In this document: positions 1-5,149 of the stretch, one piece after another | Layout: each line of letters begins with the position of its first letter | Numbering within the stretch: the first letter of the stretch is position 1 | Assembly: GCA_020354155.1 (NCBI GenBank) | Contig: CP070644.1 | Coordinates: forward strand, 989,314 to 997,794 | Direction: 5' to 3' | Source: Nitrospiraceae bacterium | Lineage (GTDB): Bacteria; Nitrospirota; Thermodesulfovibrionia; UBA6902 | Length of the DNA: 8,481 bases | Made by a program: the position numbers and the translations under genes | The notes under the pieces: generated by a model | The model's database searches: none | Told to the model about the DNA's origin: nothing | The model's input: only the letters and a program-made list of their open reading frames with translations

Positions 1-138
1 AATAAAACAATCCTCCTGCACTGCCGCAGCGGCAGCCGCTCCTTTGCAGCGAAGAGAAAGCTCAAGGGCATGGGATATGCAAATGTGTTTAATCTCGGTT
101 CCTTTGGCAGGGCAAAGAAAATAGCAGACAGCGTATAA
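1..138 (+). CDS. Rhodanese-like domain protein, C-terminal fragment (5' end outside window)
   Basis: The reading frame is open from the first base to a TAA at 136-138, giving 45 visible residues. Residues 8-14 read CRSGSRS, the catalytic loop of rhodanese-fold sulfurtransferases, in which the cysteine carries a persulfide. The following segment (helix, then GYANVFNLG) fits the last helix and strand of a single-domain rhodanese. The active cysteine is present, so the protein is probably catalytic. It could be a stand-alone thiosulfate sulfurtransferase or the last domain of a larger protein; the missing N-terminus prevents a choice. A sulfur-handling enzyme is plausible in a genome with dsr genes, but no functional link is shown. 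The gene is convergent with the GGDEF-EAL gene, and the two stop codons are 6 nt apart. Confidence 0.85.
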   Translation, partial: NKTILLHCRSGSRSFAAKRKLKGMGYANVFNLGSFGRAKKIADSV

Positions 139-147
139 AAATTTTTA
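136..147. repeat. AT palindrome holding both convergent stop codons
   Basis: TAAAAATTTTTA is a perfect 12-bp palindrome. Its left three bases are the TAA of the rhodanese gene, and its right three bases are the TAA of the GGDEF-EAL gene on the other strand. It gives a run of five T in each direction, but I see no GC-rich stem directly in front on either strand, so a functional bidirectional terminator is only a possibility. Confidence 0.4.
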
Positions 148-2358
148 CCCTTGAGATGACTGCTGGATATCATCCTGTGCTATGTGACCAGGAATAACAG
201 GCGCTTGCAATGAGTTGTGCACGTATTGTTCAAATTCTTCTTCTGGCAAGGGTTTGCTGAAATAGTATCCCTGGACCTGATCACACCCGCTCCTGCTCAG
301 AAAGTCCATCTGCTTCTCAGTCTCAACTCCCTCTGCAACAACAGTGAGATTCAGGCTTTGCGACATTGTAATAATTGCGTTAATAATAGCAGCGGTGTCT
401 TTCTTCTCAGGGATATCATCAATAAATGTCTTGTCGATTTTAAGTACATCAAGAGGAAACCTCCGCAGATAGCTGAATGATGAATAGCCTGTTCCGAAGT
501 CATCCATAGAGAGCCTGACCCCCATTTTTCTTAACTCATAGAGCATATGGATGGTATGCTCTGATCCCTGCATCAGCAGGTTTTCAGTGATTTCCAGCTC
601 AAGAAACCGGGGCTCCAGTGCTGACTCATCCAGAGCACTTATTACAATATCGAGAAAATCTTCCTGCTGAAACTGTTTAACAGATATATTGACTGACATG
701 ATTAGCGGAGGAATTCCCCCTTCCTGCCACTTTTTATTTTGCCTGCATGCGGTATTCAGAATCCAGGTCCCCATGGGCACAATGAGCCCCGTGTCTTCTG
801 CCAGCGATATAAATTGACCGGGAGGAACAAGACCTTTGTCAGGCTTTTGCCATCTCACAAGGGCCTCCATGGATGCAACACCTCCCCGCCGAAGATCTAT
901 CCTCGGCTGATAGTGCAGCAGCAACTCTTCCCTTTCAATAGCCCGCTTCAGGTCATTTTCAAGATTCATGAGTTCGCAAAAGTTTTCATTCATAGACTGT
1001 TTATAGAACTGAAGTGTATTTCTTCCCTGTTTTTTGGCATGATGCATGGCAGTATCAGCGTTCTTGATCAGGTCCTCTGCAGTTTCCCCGTCACTTGGAT
1101 AAACGGATATTCCTATGCTGGTTGAACTATTTACTTCGCTATTATCCAAAATAAATGGTTCTGAAAGAGCATTCATAATCCGCTGAGCAACTCTCACTGC
1201 ATTTTGAGAATCTGCCAACTCTGTAAGAAGAACCGTGAATTCATCCCCCCCAAGACGGGCAAGAGTAGTTGTGTGATCATTGAGTAAGGCTTCATTGGAT
1301 AGGGTGTCAGTAGTTCGGATGCATTTGCGTATTCTGTCCGCAACCTCTTTCAGCATCCTGTCGCCTGCCCTGTGTCCAAAGGCATCATTAACACGCTTGA
1401 AGTCATCAATATCAAGCAGCAATACAGCTGCCCTTCTCTGATACCTCCGTGCGTGGGCTATATACATGTTCAGCCTGTCATGAAAAAGATACCGGTTTGG
1501 CAGGTCTGTTAAACTGTCATGATAGGAAATGTGACTGATGCGCTCTTCCGCTTCCTTCCTCACATTGACTTCTGATTCGAGCTTTATGTTTAAGGCTGTG
1601 AGCTCCTCGGAATGGGCATGCATTGCCTCTGTAGCCTTTTGTAGTTTTGACGTGGCACTGTTGAAATAACGGGCAAGGGTACCGAATTCGTCCTTCCTGT
1701 TTTCATCCATCATAATACTCAGGTTCCCCCTGCTGAATCCTTCAGCTATGGTGTTCAACTCCTGTATTGGTTGATGGATTGCCCGATACAGATGTATCGC
1801 AAGAATAACGGCACATATAAGCAGGGATATGATAATTATGCCCATAATAATTTCAGTGATCACGGACTTCTGTGAATTTGCATTGACAATTGCACGTGTT
1901 TTCTCAGATAACTCCTGTACATTCCCTATAATATTCTCTGCCGTTACTATTAGTTTGCCCGCTCTTGCCATCAATTCATCATTATCGAGGTCCACATAGT
2001 GCTCAAGATATGGTCGAATGTCACGTTTAATGGACTTCCAATCAGGGTCTATCTCCTCTCTCAGAATCCTTTGAATTTCAGGATCATCAATATTTTGAAG
2101 AAGCTTCCTGTGTATCTGTTCAAAACCTTCCAATCCCTCATTCTCAGTTCTGAGTGATGACGGGGTGCCTTCATTTATGATGGCTTCATTCAGACCGCGC
2201 AGCATCATCTGCAGGTACATGGTTTGCCTGTCAAAGTCATTGGCTAGCGACGCAACACTTGTGACATAACGGTAGCCATACAAAAAGGTTAATCCCAATA
2301 CTGAAAGAATGACAATCAGGATTACGTTAGCAATTGCAAGCTTTTTCTTTATAGTCAT
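145..2358 (-). CDS. Membrane-bound HAMP-GGDEF-EAL cyclic-di-GMP turnover protein
   Basis: This 737-residue protein makes and/or degrades the second messenger c-di-GMP at the inner membrane. Domain order: N-terminal membrane helix (about 7-27); a mostly helical periplasmic sensor region (about 30-165) with no recognised ligand domain; a second membrane helix (168-190); HAMP (about 191-243, with DEFGTL at 223-228); a short coiled coil (about 240-275); GGDEF domain (about 278-455); EAL domain (about 465-715). The GGDEF motif is intact at 370-374, as is the upstream LDIDDFKRVND segment. EAL is intact at 498-500, with LEITENLL, MDDFGTGYSS, KIDKTFI and VAEGVET also present. Both activities are therefore possible on paper, though many dual proteins use only one. 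The RTTD at 348-351, a possible inhibitory I-site, lies 18 residues before GGDEF instead of the usual 5 because of an extra segment. A GAAGAA stretch precedes the ATG; the ribosome site is modest. The gene stands alone, with no clear target gene nearby. Confidence 0.95.
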   Translation of the reverse strand: MTIKKKLAIANVILIVILSVLGLTFLYGYRYVTSVASLANDFDRQTMYLQMMLRGLNEAIINEGTPSSLRTENEGLEGFEQIHRKLLQNIDDPEIQRILREEIDPDWKSIKRDIRPYLEHYVDLDNDELMARAGKLIVTAENIIGNVQELSEKTRAIVNANSQKSVITEIIMGIIIISLLICAVILAIHLYRAIHQPIQELNTIAEGFSRGNLSIMMDENRKDEFGTLARYFNSATSKLQKATEAMHAHSEELTALNIKLESEVNVRKEAEERISHISYHDSLTDLPNRYLFHDRLNMYIAHARRYQRRAAVLLLDIDDFKRVNDAFGHRAGDRMLKEVADRIRKCIRTTDTLSNEALLNDHTTTLARLGGDEFTVLLTELADSQNAVRVAQRIMNALSEPFILDNSEVNSSTSIGISVYPSDGETAEDLIKNADTAMHHAKKQGRNTLQFYKQSMNENFCELMNLENDLKRAIEREELLLHYQPRIDLRRGGVASMEALVRWQKPDKGLVPPGQFISLAEDTGLIVPMGTWILNTACRQNKKWQEGGIPPLIMSVNISVKQFQQEDFLDIVISALDESALEPRFLELEITENLLMQGSEHTIHMLYELRKMGVRLSMDDFGTGYSSFSYLRRFPLDVLKIDKTFIDDIPEKKDTAAIINAIITMSQSLNLTVVAEGVETEKQMDFLSRSGCDQVQGYYFSKPLPEEEFEQYVHNSLQAPVIPGHIAQDDIQQSSQG

Positions 2359-2540
2359 AATGTTTCTTCAGAATTCTTATATATATATTAGTATCGAACC
2401 ATGGGAGAGATTACTTAAGGCAGTATTGAACTATTTTGCGGCACACTGCTGTTGCAAAATGTATACAGAAATACCCGGAGATGCGCAATTTCCCTGGCAT
2501 GTATCATTATATTTTAAGGAGTTACTGATTCTAAGGGTAC
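2359..2540. other. Non-coding spacer upstream of the GGDEF-EAL gene
   Basis: This is the divergent spacer between the GGDEF-EAL start and the sigma-54-like promoter of the mini-protein gene. It contains a TA-rich tract (2379-2389) that could contribute to a promoter on the minus strand, but I cannot pair a convincing -10 and -35. I see no gene with a ribosome site here. Confidence 0.4.
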
Positions 2541-2556
2541 TGGCATACTAGTTGCA
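2541..2556 (+). promoter_or_regulatory. Putative sigma-54 (RpoN) -24/-12 promoter
   Basis: TGGCATACTAGTTGCA fits the sigma-54 consensus TGGCACG-N4-TTGCW. The GG (2542-2543) and GC (2554-2555) dinucleotides have the required spacing, and the TTGCA -12 element is perfect. The two departures are T for C and A for G in the -24 element. The predicted transcript start is near 2566, about 28 nt before the ATG of the cysteine-rich mini-protein, leaving room for only a short leader. I did not identify enhancer sites for an activator. Confidence 0.6.
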
Positions 2557-2579
2557 TTTATGCTTAATAATTCTAAAAG

Positions 2580-2587
2580 AAGGAGGT
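2580..2587 (+). promoter_or_regulatory. Perfect Shine-Dalgarno site for the mini-protein
   Basis: AAGGAGGT is an 8-base complement to the 16S rRNA 3' end and lies 6 nt before the ATG at 2594. It decides that start and is the main reason, with the paralogue at 4332-4424, to accept a 31-codon frame as a real gene. Confidence 0.8.
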
Positions 2588-2593
2588 TTCATC

Positions 2594-2689
2594 ATGAATG
2601 AGCCCTATTGTATCGGAAGATGCACTGTCTGTCCCTATTACCAGTCCTGTCAATTGATGGTCCATCATCGCGCAAGGCAGAACAAATAG
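2594..2689 (+). CDS. Cysteine-rich mini-protein, copy A (31 residues)
   Basis: The product begins MNEPYCIGRCTVCPYYQSCQ and ends at a TAG at 2687-2689. Four cysteines at residues 6, 10, 13 and 19 have the spacing C-x3-C-x2-C-x5-C, which could bind a 4Fe-4S cluster or zinc. The C-x2-C-x5-C part resembles the cysteine-cluster ends of Cas4/AddB-type and SPASM proteins, but this is a resemblance of spacing only. The tail is basic (HHRARQNK). There is no signal peptide or membrane helix, so a cytoplasmic product is likely. A sigma-54-like promoter and an optimal Shine-Dalgarno sequence lie directly upstream, suggesting regulated, efficient expression. A close paralogue lies on the opposite strand at 4332-4424, with 17 of the first 20 residues identical and several silent nucleotide differences. 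I do not recognise the family. A redox or metal-sensing peptide, a small partner subunit, or a modified-peptide precursor are all open. Confidence 0.75.
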   Translation: MNEPYCIGRCTVCPYYQSCQLMVHHRARQNK

Positions 2690-2947
2690 TTCGTCAACCT
2701 ACAGGCCATCAACTAATTCTCCTCACATACTGTAACCACATCAGTATCCATTGAAATAAGCTTCTCATGTAAGCATCCACACCACAATAATCTCTCCCCT
2801 ACAGCTTGCACACACAGTTCTCTGCATTTTTTTTAGCGTTCATATTAAAGTCAAAACAGATATGGCCCGAAATATACACATGGTAAGTGCAATTCTTGAC
2901 AGCATCGCCTGTGACAACTCAAGTTTCCCTGGTGCATTTATGTAATA
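2690..2947. other. Non-coding spacer before the SPOR-TPR-PPIC gene
   Basis: This is a spacer of about 260 nt between the mini-protein and the exported protein. It has an eight-T run at 2827-2834 without a proper stem before it, and a TTGACA at 2896-2901 without a matching -10 element at 16-18 nt. I find no ribosome site for the downstream ATG and no convincing gene. Confidence 0.4.
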
Positions 2948-4264
2948 ATGACTAAGAATTCGCAAAACATAAATACTTCGTCTGTGGTGAAGATATTGTT
3001 AATGCTGCTTATCTTTTCAATATTCTCAGTTTCCCTCTCCTATGCAGATCAGCTGGTTTATTCAATCCAGGCCGGCAGTTTTCATGATCTATCTGAAGCA
3101 CAAAATAAATATGCTCTTATCGAAAAAAAATCTGCAGAAATAGACCTGGAAAGTCTGAGGATAGAAAAGATAGGAAAGTATTTTACAGTCAGGTTCGGGA
3201 AGATTGAAGATTATCCCGCTGCCGAAGCATTGCTTGCACTTGTGAAACCTCATATTCCTGATGCCATGATTATGAAGGCATATATAAAAAATGAAAGAAT
3301 AGTAAAAATACATGGAGACCGGCCGTCACTGCAAAAGGTCACGAATAACAGGGCAGCCTTATCCGTCGCTATCAAAAAGAAAGACAATGCGCCGGTTAAA
3401 AAAGCCAGGAAAAAAGTACAGGCCCCTGCAACCACTGTAAAAGCTGCCGGGAAAAGGCCTGTTTTCCGGGCAATCGAGGACTATCCTCAAACAGTTGATC
3501 TGGGGATGTACCAACCGGATTACTTCAGAAAATTATCTATTGCGCTCTACAACAGAGGATTTGTTGATGAAGCTGTTGTTGAGATGGAAAGAGCAGTAAA
3601 CTTATCTCCTGATAATCCTCTCTACAGGATAGAACTGGGAACACTCTACCTGGCCCATCATAATCTGCAAGAGGCCAAAGAGCAATATTATTCTGCCTTG
3701 AGAATCCAACCGGCTCTGTCCAAAGTTTATTACTATCTGGGAGAACTGTTTATTGAAACAGGGGACCTTGATATGGCCTGGTTCTCTGCCCGCATCGGCT
3801 GGCATCTGGGGCTCACTGACAATGATCTAATCGAGAGACTCAGTGCCCTGTCAAAGGAACCGGATTTCCCATCCAGAAACATAAAGGAAGAGGATTTATA
3901 TATGAGACAGATCCTTGTTTTTACCAGTGATGAAGCAAAAAGCATAATGAAGCGCTTCTCCGAGGGAGAACTGTTTGAAGATCTTGCTTTTAATGAATCC
4001 TATGGATCAAGCGCATATAATGGCGGTTATGTGGGTCCTGTCAGATCTTCCGACATACATCCCGCCATTGCCAGGGAACTGCTGAAGAGGGAAATCTTTG
4101 ATGATCCAGTTATCGTCAGCACTGAGAACGGATTTCACATTATTCAGCGCATACTTCCTTTTGAACTGGACGTTATGGAAAAACTGCTCTTTGACCCCAC
4201 TAAAAAAACTGCCAGCAAAAGTGTCGATCAAAAACTGAATAATACCCTTTCCAGCTTGAGATAA
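2948..4264 (+). CDS. Exported SPOR-TPR-parvulin (PPIC) fusion protein
   Basis: This 438-residue protein is predicted to act in the periplasm. A signal peptide spans residues 1-33 (hydrophobic 16-31, likely cleavage after SYA). Next is a SPOR-like domain (about 36-113, beginning YSIQAGSF), a fold that binds denuded peptidoglycan glycan strands. A lysine/alanine-rich linker follows (about 140-170), then three TPR units (about 192-224, 225-258, 259-294) for protein contacts. A parvulin-type peptidyl-prolyl isomerase domain ends the protein (about 317-403, with NGGYVGPV and GFHII). The usual first histidine of the parvulin HILV motif is glutamine here (RQILV, Q321), while the later histidine (H397) is kept, so catalysis may be weak or lost. 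Start choice is uncertain: no Shine-Dalgarno precedes ATG 2948, and a GTG at codon 14 would also give a classic signal peptide. A role in envelope assembly or as a wall-anchored chaperone/scaffold is inference. Confidence 0.88.
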   Translation: MTKNSQNINTSSVVKILLMLLIFSIFSVSLSYADQLVYSIQAGSFHDLSEAQNKYALIEKKSAEIDLESLRIEKIGKYFTVRFGKIEDYPAAEALLALVKPHIPDAMIMKAYIKNERIVKIHGDRPSLQKVTNNRAALSVAIKKKDNAPVKKARKKVQAPATTVKAAGKRPVFRAIEDYPQTVDLGMYQPDYFRKLSIALYNRGFVDEAVVEMERAVNLSPDNPLYRIELGTLYLAHHNLQEAKEQYYSALRIQPALSKVYYYLGELFIETGDLDMAWFSARIGWHLGLTDNDLIERLSALSKEPDFPSRNIKEEDLYMRQILVFTSDEAKSIMKRFSEGELFEDLAFNESYGSSAYNGGYVGPVRSSDIHPAIARELLKREIFDDPVIVSTENGFHIIQRILPFELDVMEKLLFDPTKKTASKSVDQKLNNTLSSLR

Positions 4265-4293
4265 TTATACCTCTAGTTGTTCTTCGGAGGAAA

Positions 4294-4317
4294 TTATAAA
4301 GGAACAGGTCCTTATAA
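4294..4317. repeat. Imperfect inverted repeat after the SPOR-TPR-PPIC gene
   Basis: TTATAA-A-GGA pairs with TCCTTATAA around a five-base loop, giving nine pairs with one bulged A. It lies 30 nt past the stop of the SPOR-TPR-PPIC gene and in the convergent gap with mini-protein copy B. It lacks a T-tract on either side, so a terminator role is weakly supported. Confidence 0.3.
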
Positions 4318-4331
4318 GAAGTGAGGCTGAA

Positions 4332-4424
4332 TCAGTTATTCCATGTCAAATGGTCATTCACCATTTGACATGATTCATAAAAGGGACATACAGTGCATCG
4401 TCCGATACAATAGGGCTCATCCAT
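4332..4424 (-). CDS. Cysteine-rich mini-protein, copy B (30 residues)
   Basis: Read on the minus strand from ATG 4424-4422 to TGA 4334-4332, the product begins MDEPYCIGRCTVCPFYESCQ. All four cysteines (6, 10, 13, 19) match copy A at 2594-2689, and the three changes in the first 20 residues are conservative (N/D, Y/F, Q/E). Over those 60 bases 52 are identical, and four of the eight differences are silent, the pattern expected from selection on protein. The tails diverge after residue 20; this one ends NDHLTWNN and is not basic. The start is 20 nt after the stop of the 123-residue gene at 4445-4816, so the two probably share a transcript. The own ribosome site is weak (AGAAAG), which fits expression from the upstream message. 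The 3' half overlaps a perfect 13-bp inverted repeat. The function is unknown; a metal- or Fe-S-binding peptide is the simplest reading. Confidence 0.7.
   Translation of the reverse strand: MDEPYCIGRCTVCPFYESCQMVNDHLTWNN
4342..4372. repeat. Perfect 13-bp inverted repeat with 5-nt loop
   Basis: CATGTCAAATGGT (4342-4354) and ACCATTTGACATG (4360-4372) are exact reverse complements separated by CATTC. The structure lies inside the 3' half of mini-protein copy B (about codons 18-28). No T-run follows in either direction, so it is not a standard intrinsic terminator. It could be a stable mRNA hairpin, a protein-binding site, or a dispersed repeat unit. The equivalent place in copy A shows only a six-base version (TGATGG-T-CCATCA). 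Confidence 0.75.
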
Positions 4425-4444
4425 ACTAAATTCTTTCTATTAAA

Positions 4445-4816
4445 TTAAACTGTCCATTTGTGCGGACAATCTTTAATCTTTAATAAATACTTTGTAAGAT
4501 AGAAGAGATCTATATTTTCTATACCAAGGATCATTTTTTTACTGCTCTCCAGGGCTCTTAAAAACGATTTAAACCTACATTTCAAGCTCGGTGTTTCACA
4601 ATAAGTTTTTTTAATGTTAAACTTGACCATCTTCTCTGGATTAAAATCCTTTGCGACAAAATCTACATGAGCATCAAATATTTCACCTGATGACACAATC
4701 TCAGTTTTAAGCAATGGCTTCACATTGAAATCATCAACCTCAACGCCATCGGTACTGTTAACGCTAAAATCTTCGCATACATCCTTGCCACTGTTATCAA
4801 CCAGAAGTTTATACAT
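4445..4816 (-). CDS. Hypothetical 123-residue protein, upstream partner of mini-protein copy B
   Basis: I do not recognise this protein. It has no signal peptide or membrane segment, so it is probably cytoplasmic. The N-terminal half (about 1-70) looks like alternating beta strands with many acidic residues. The C-terminal half (about 78-115) looks helical, with a basic patch (KCRFKSFLRALESSKK). Four cysteines lie at 14, 73, 80 and 117, the last in a CPHKW end; they do not form a recognised motif. The start is well supported by AAGGAGG at 4825-4831, 8 nt before the ATG. The gene is followed after 20 nt by mini-protein copy B in the same direction, suggesting a two-gene unit. A TATATT hexamer at about 4852-4857 on the minus strand could be a -10 element, but the -35 is poor. 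The region is AT-rich compared with the dsr genes. Confidence 0.7.
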   Translation of the reverse strand: MYKLLVDNSGKDVCEDFSVNSTDGVEVDDFNVKPLLKTEIVSSGEIFDAHVDFVAKDFNPEKMVKFNIKKTYCETPSLKCRFKSFLRALESSKKMILGIENIDLFYLTKYLLKIKDCPHKWTV

Positions 4817-4824
4817 GGTCCTAT

Positions 4825-4831
4825 CCTCCTT
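4825..4831 (-). promoter_or_regulatory. Shine-Dalgarno site of the 123-residue gene
   Basis: The minus strand reads AAGGAGG, 8 nt before the ATG ending at 4816. It fixes the start and supports the frame as a real gene although the product is unrecognised. Confidence 0.7.
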
Positions 4832-5095
4832 GATTCAGTGTTTGCTATCTAAAATATAGGACAGGAACATGAGATTTAAGTTAGAAAATCATTAAATTTT
4901 TTTAATAATTCCGATGCAGCATCCCTGTGGAGATAATTATCCTGCTAATTCAAGGTGTTAGGTAGATCTACCTTCAATCGTGCTCAACACTGTCTTGGGG
5001 GCCCTCAATGATAAAATTATTGGGATACTCCACTTTATACTGGTATTTTGACTGGTGGTAGTCCACCGGAGCAGGCAACTGACAATTGAAACTTT
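4832..5095. other. Non-coding region with short palindromes
   Basis: No supportable gene is seen here. It contains an AT-rich stretch around 4891-4909, a 10-bp palindrome GATAATTATC (4932-4941), a 14-bp palindrome (4960-4973), and a weak hairpin GGTGG-TAGT-CCACC (5054-5067). It lies between the upstream side of the 123-residue gene and the dsr terminator, so it probably holds the promoter of the 123-residue gene, which I cannot place with confidence. Confidence 0.4.
4960..4973. promoter_or_regulatory. 14-bp perfect palindrome, candidate operator
   Basis: AGGTAGATCTACCT is its own reverse complement. It lies about 145 nt upstream of the start of the 123-residue gene, in otherwise unassigned sequence. 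The size and symmetry suit a dimeric regulator, but no regulator is known for it and a chance palindrome is possible. Confidence 0.3.
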
Positions 5096-5129
5096 AAAAA
5101 AAGGCGGTGAGTGTTTGCTCACCGCCTTT
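5096..5129 (-). terminator. Intrinsic terminator of the dsr operon
   Basis: AAAGGCGGTGAG (5100-5111) and CTCACCGCCTTT (5118-5129) form a perfect 12-bp stem with a six-base loop. In the minus-strand transcript the stem is followed by seven U residues (A-run 5096-5102). It lies about 20 nt after the dsrP stop codon and ends the dsr transcript. Only three T follow on the plus strand, so it works best for the minus direction. Confidence 0.92.
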
Positions 5130-5149
5130 GAATTGAATCCAGAATTATT

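Noticed and set aside
739..1125. Long open frame on the plus strand inside the GGDEF-EAL gene
   Set aside because: It is antisense to conserved GGDEF and EAL coding sequence, has no domain likeness, and I see no reason to read it as a gene.
2488..2510. Second TGGCAT (2495-2500) as another sigma-54 site
   Set aside because: The -12 position reads ATTA, not TTGC.
2765..2827. 20-codon minus-strand frame with a CASC motif
   Set aside because: It has no ribosome site, directly follows a stop codon, and shows no similarity to the two mini-proteins.
2827..2834. Run of eight T as a terminator for mini-protein copy A
   Set aside because: No stable GC-rich stem precedes it; only a four-base TGCA pairing around 12 nt is visible.
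2896..2901. TTGACA as the -35 of a promoter for the SPOR-TPR-PPIC gene
   Set aside because: No reasonable -10 hexamer is found at 16-18 nt spacing.
4293..4373. Possible plus-strand peptide after GGAGG (4286-4290), reading IIKEQVLIRSEAESVIPCQM and onward
   Set aside because: There is no ATG, GTG or TTG at a usable distance, only ATT or ATA. Its likeness to the mini-protein tail is a by-product of the 13-bp inverted repeat.
5054..5067. GGTGG-TAGT-CCACC hairpin as a second terminator after dsrP
   Set aside because: The stem is short, there is no T-run, and the strong terminator at 5096-5129 comes first in the transcript.
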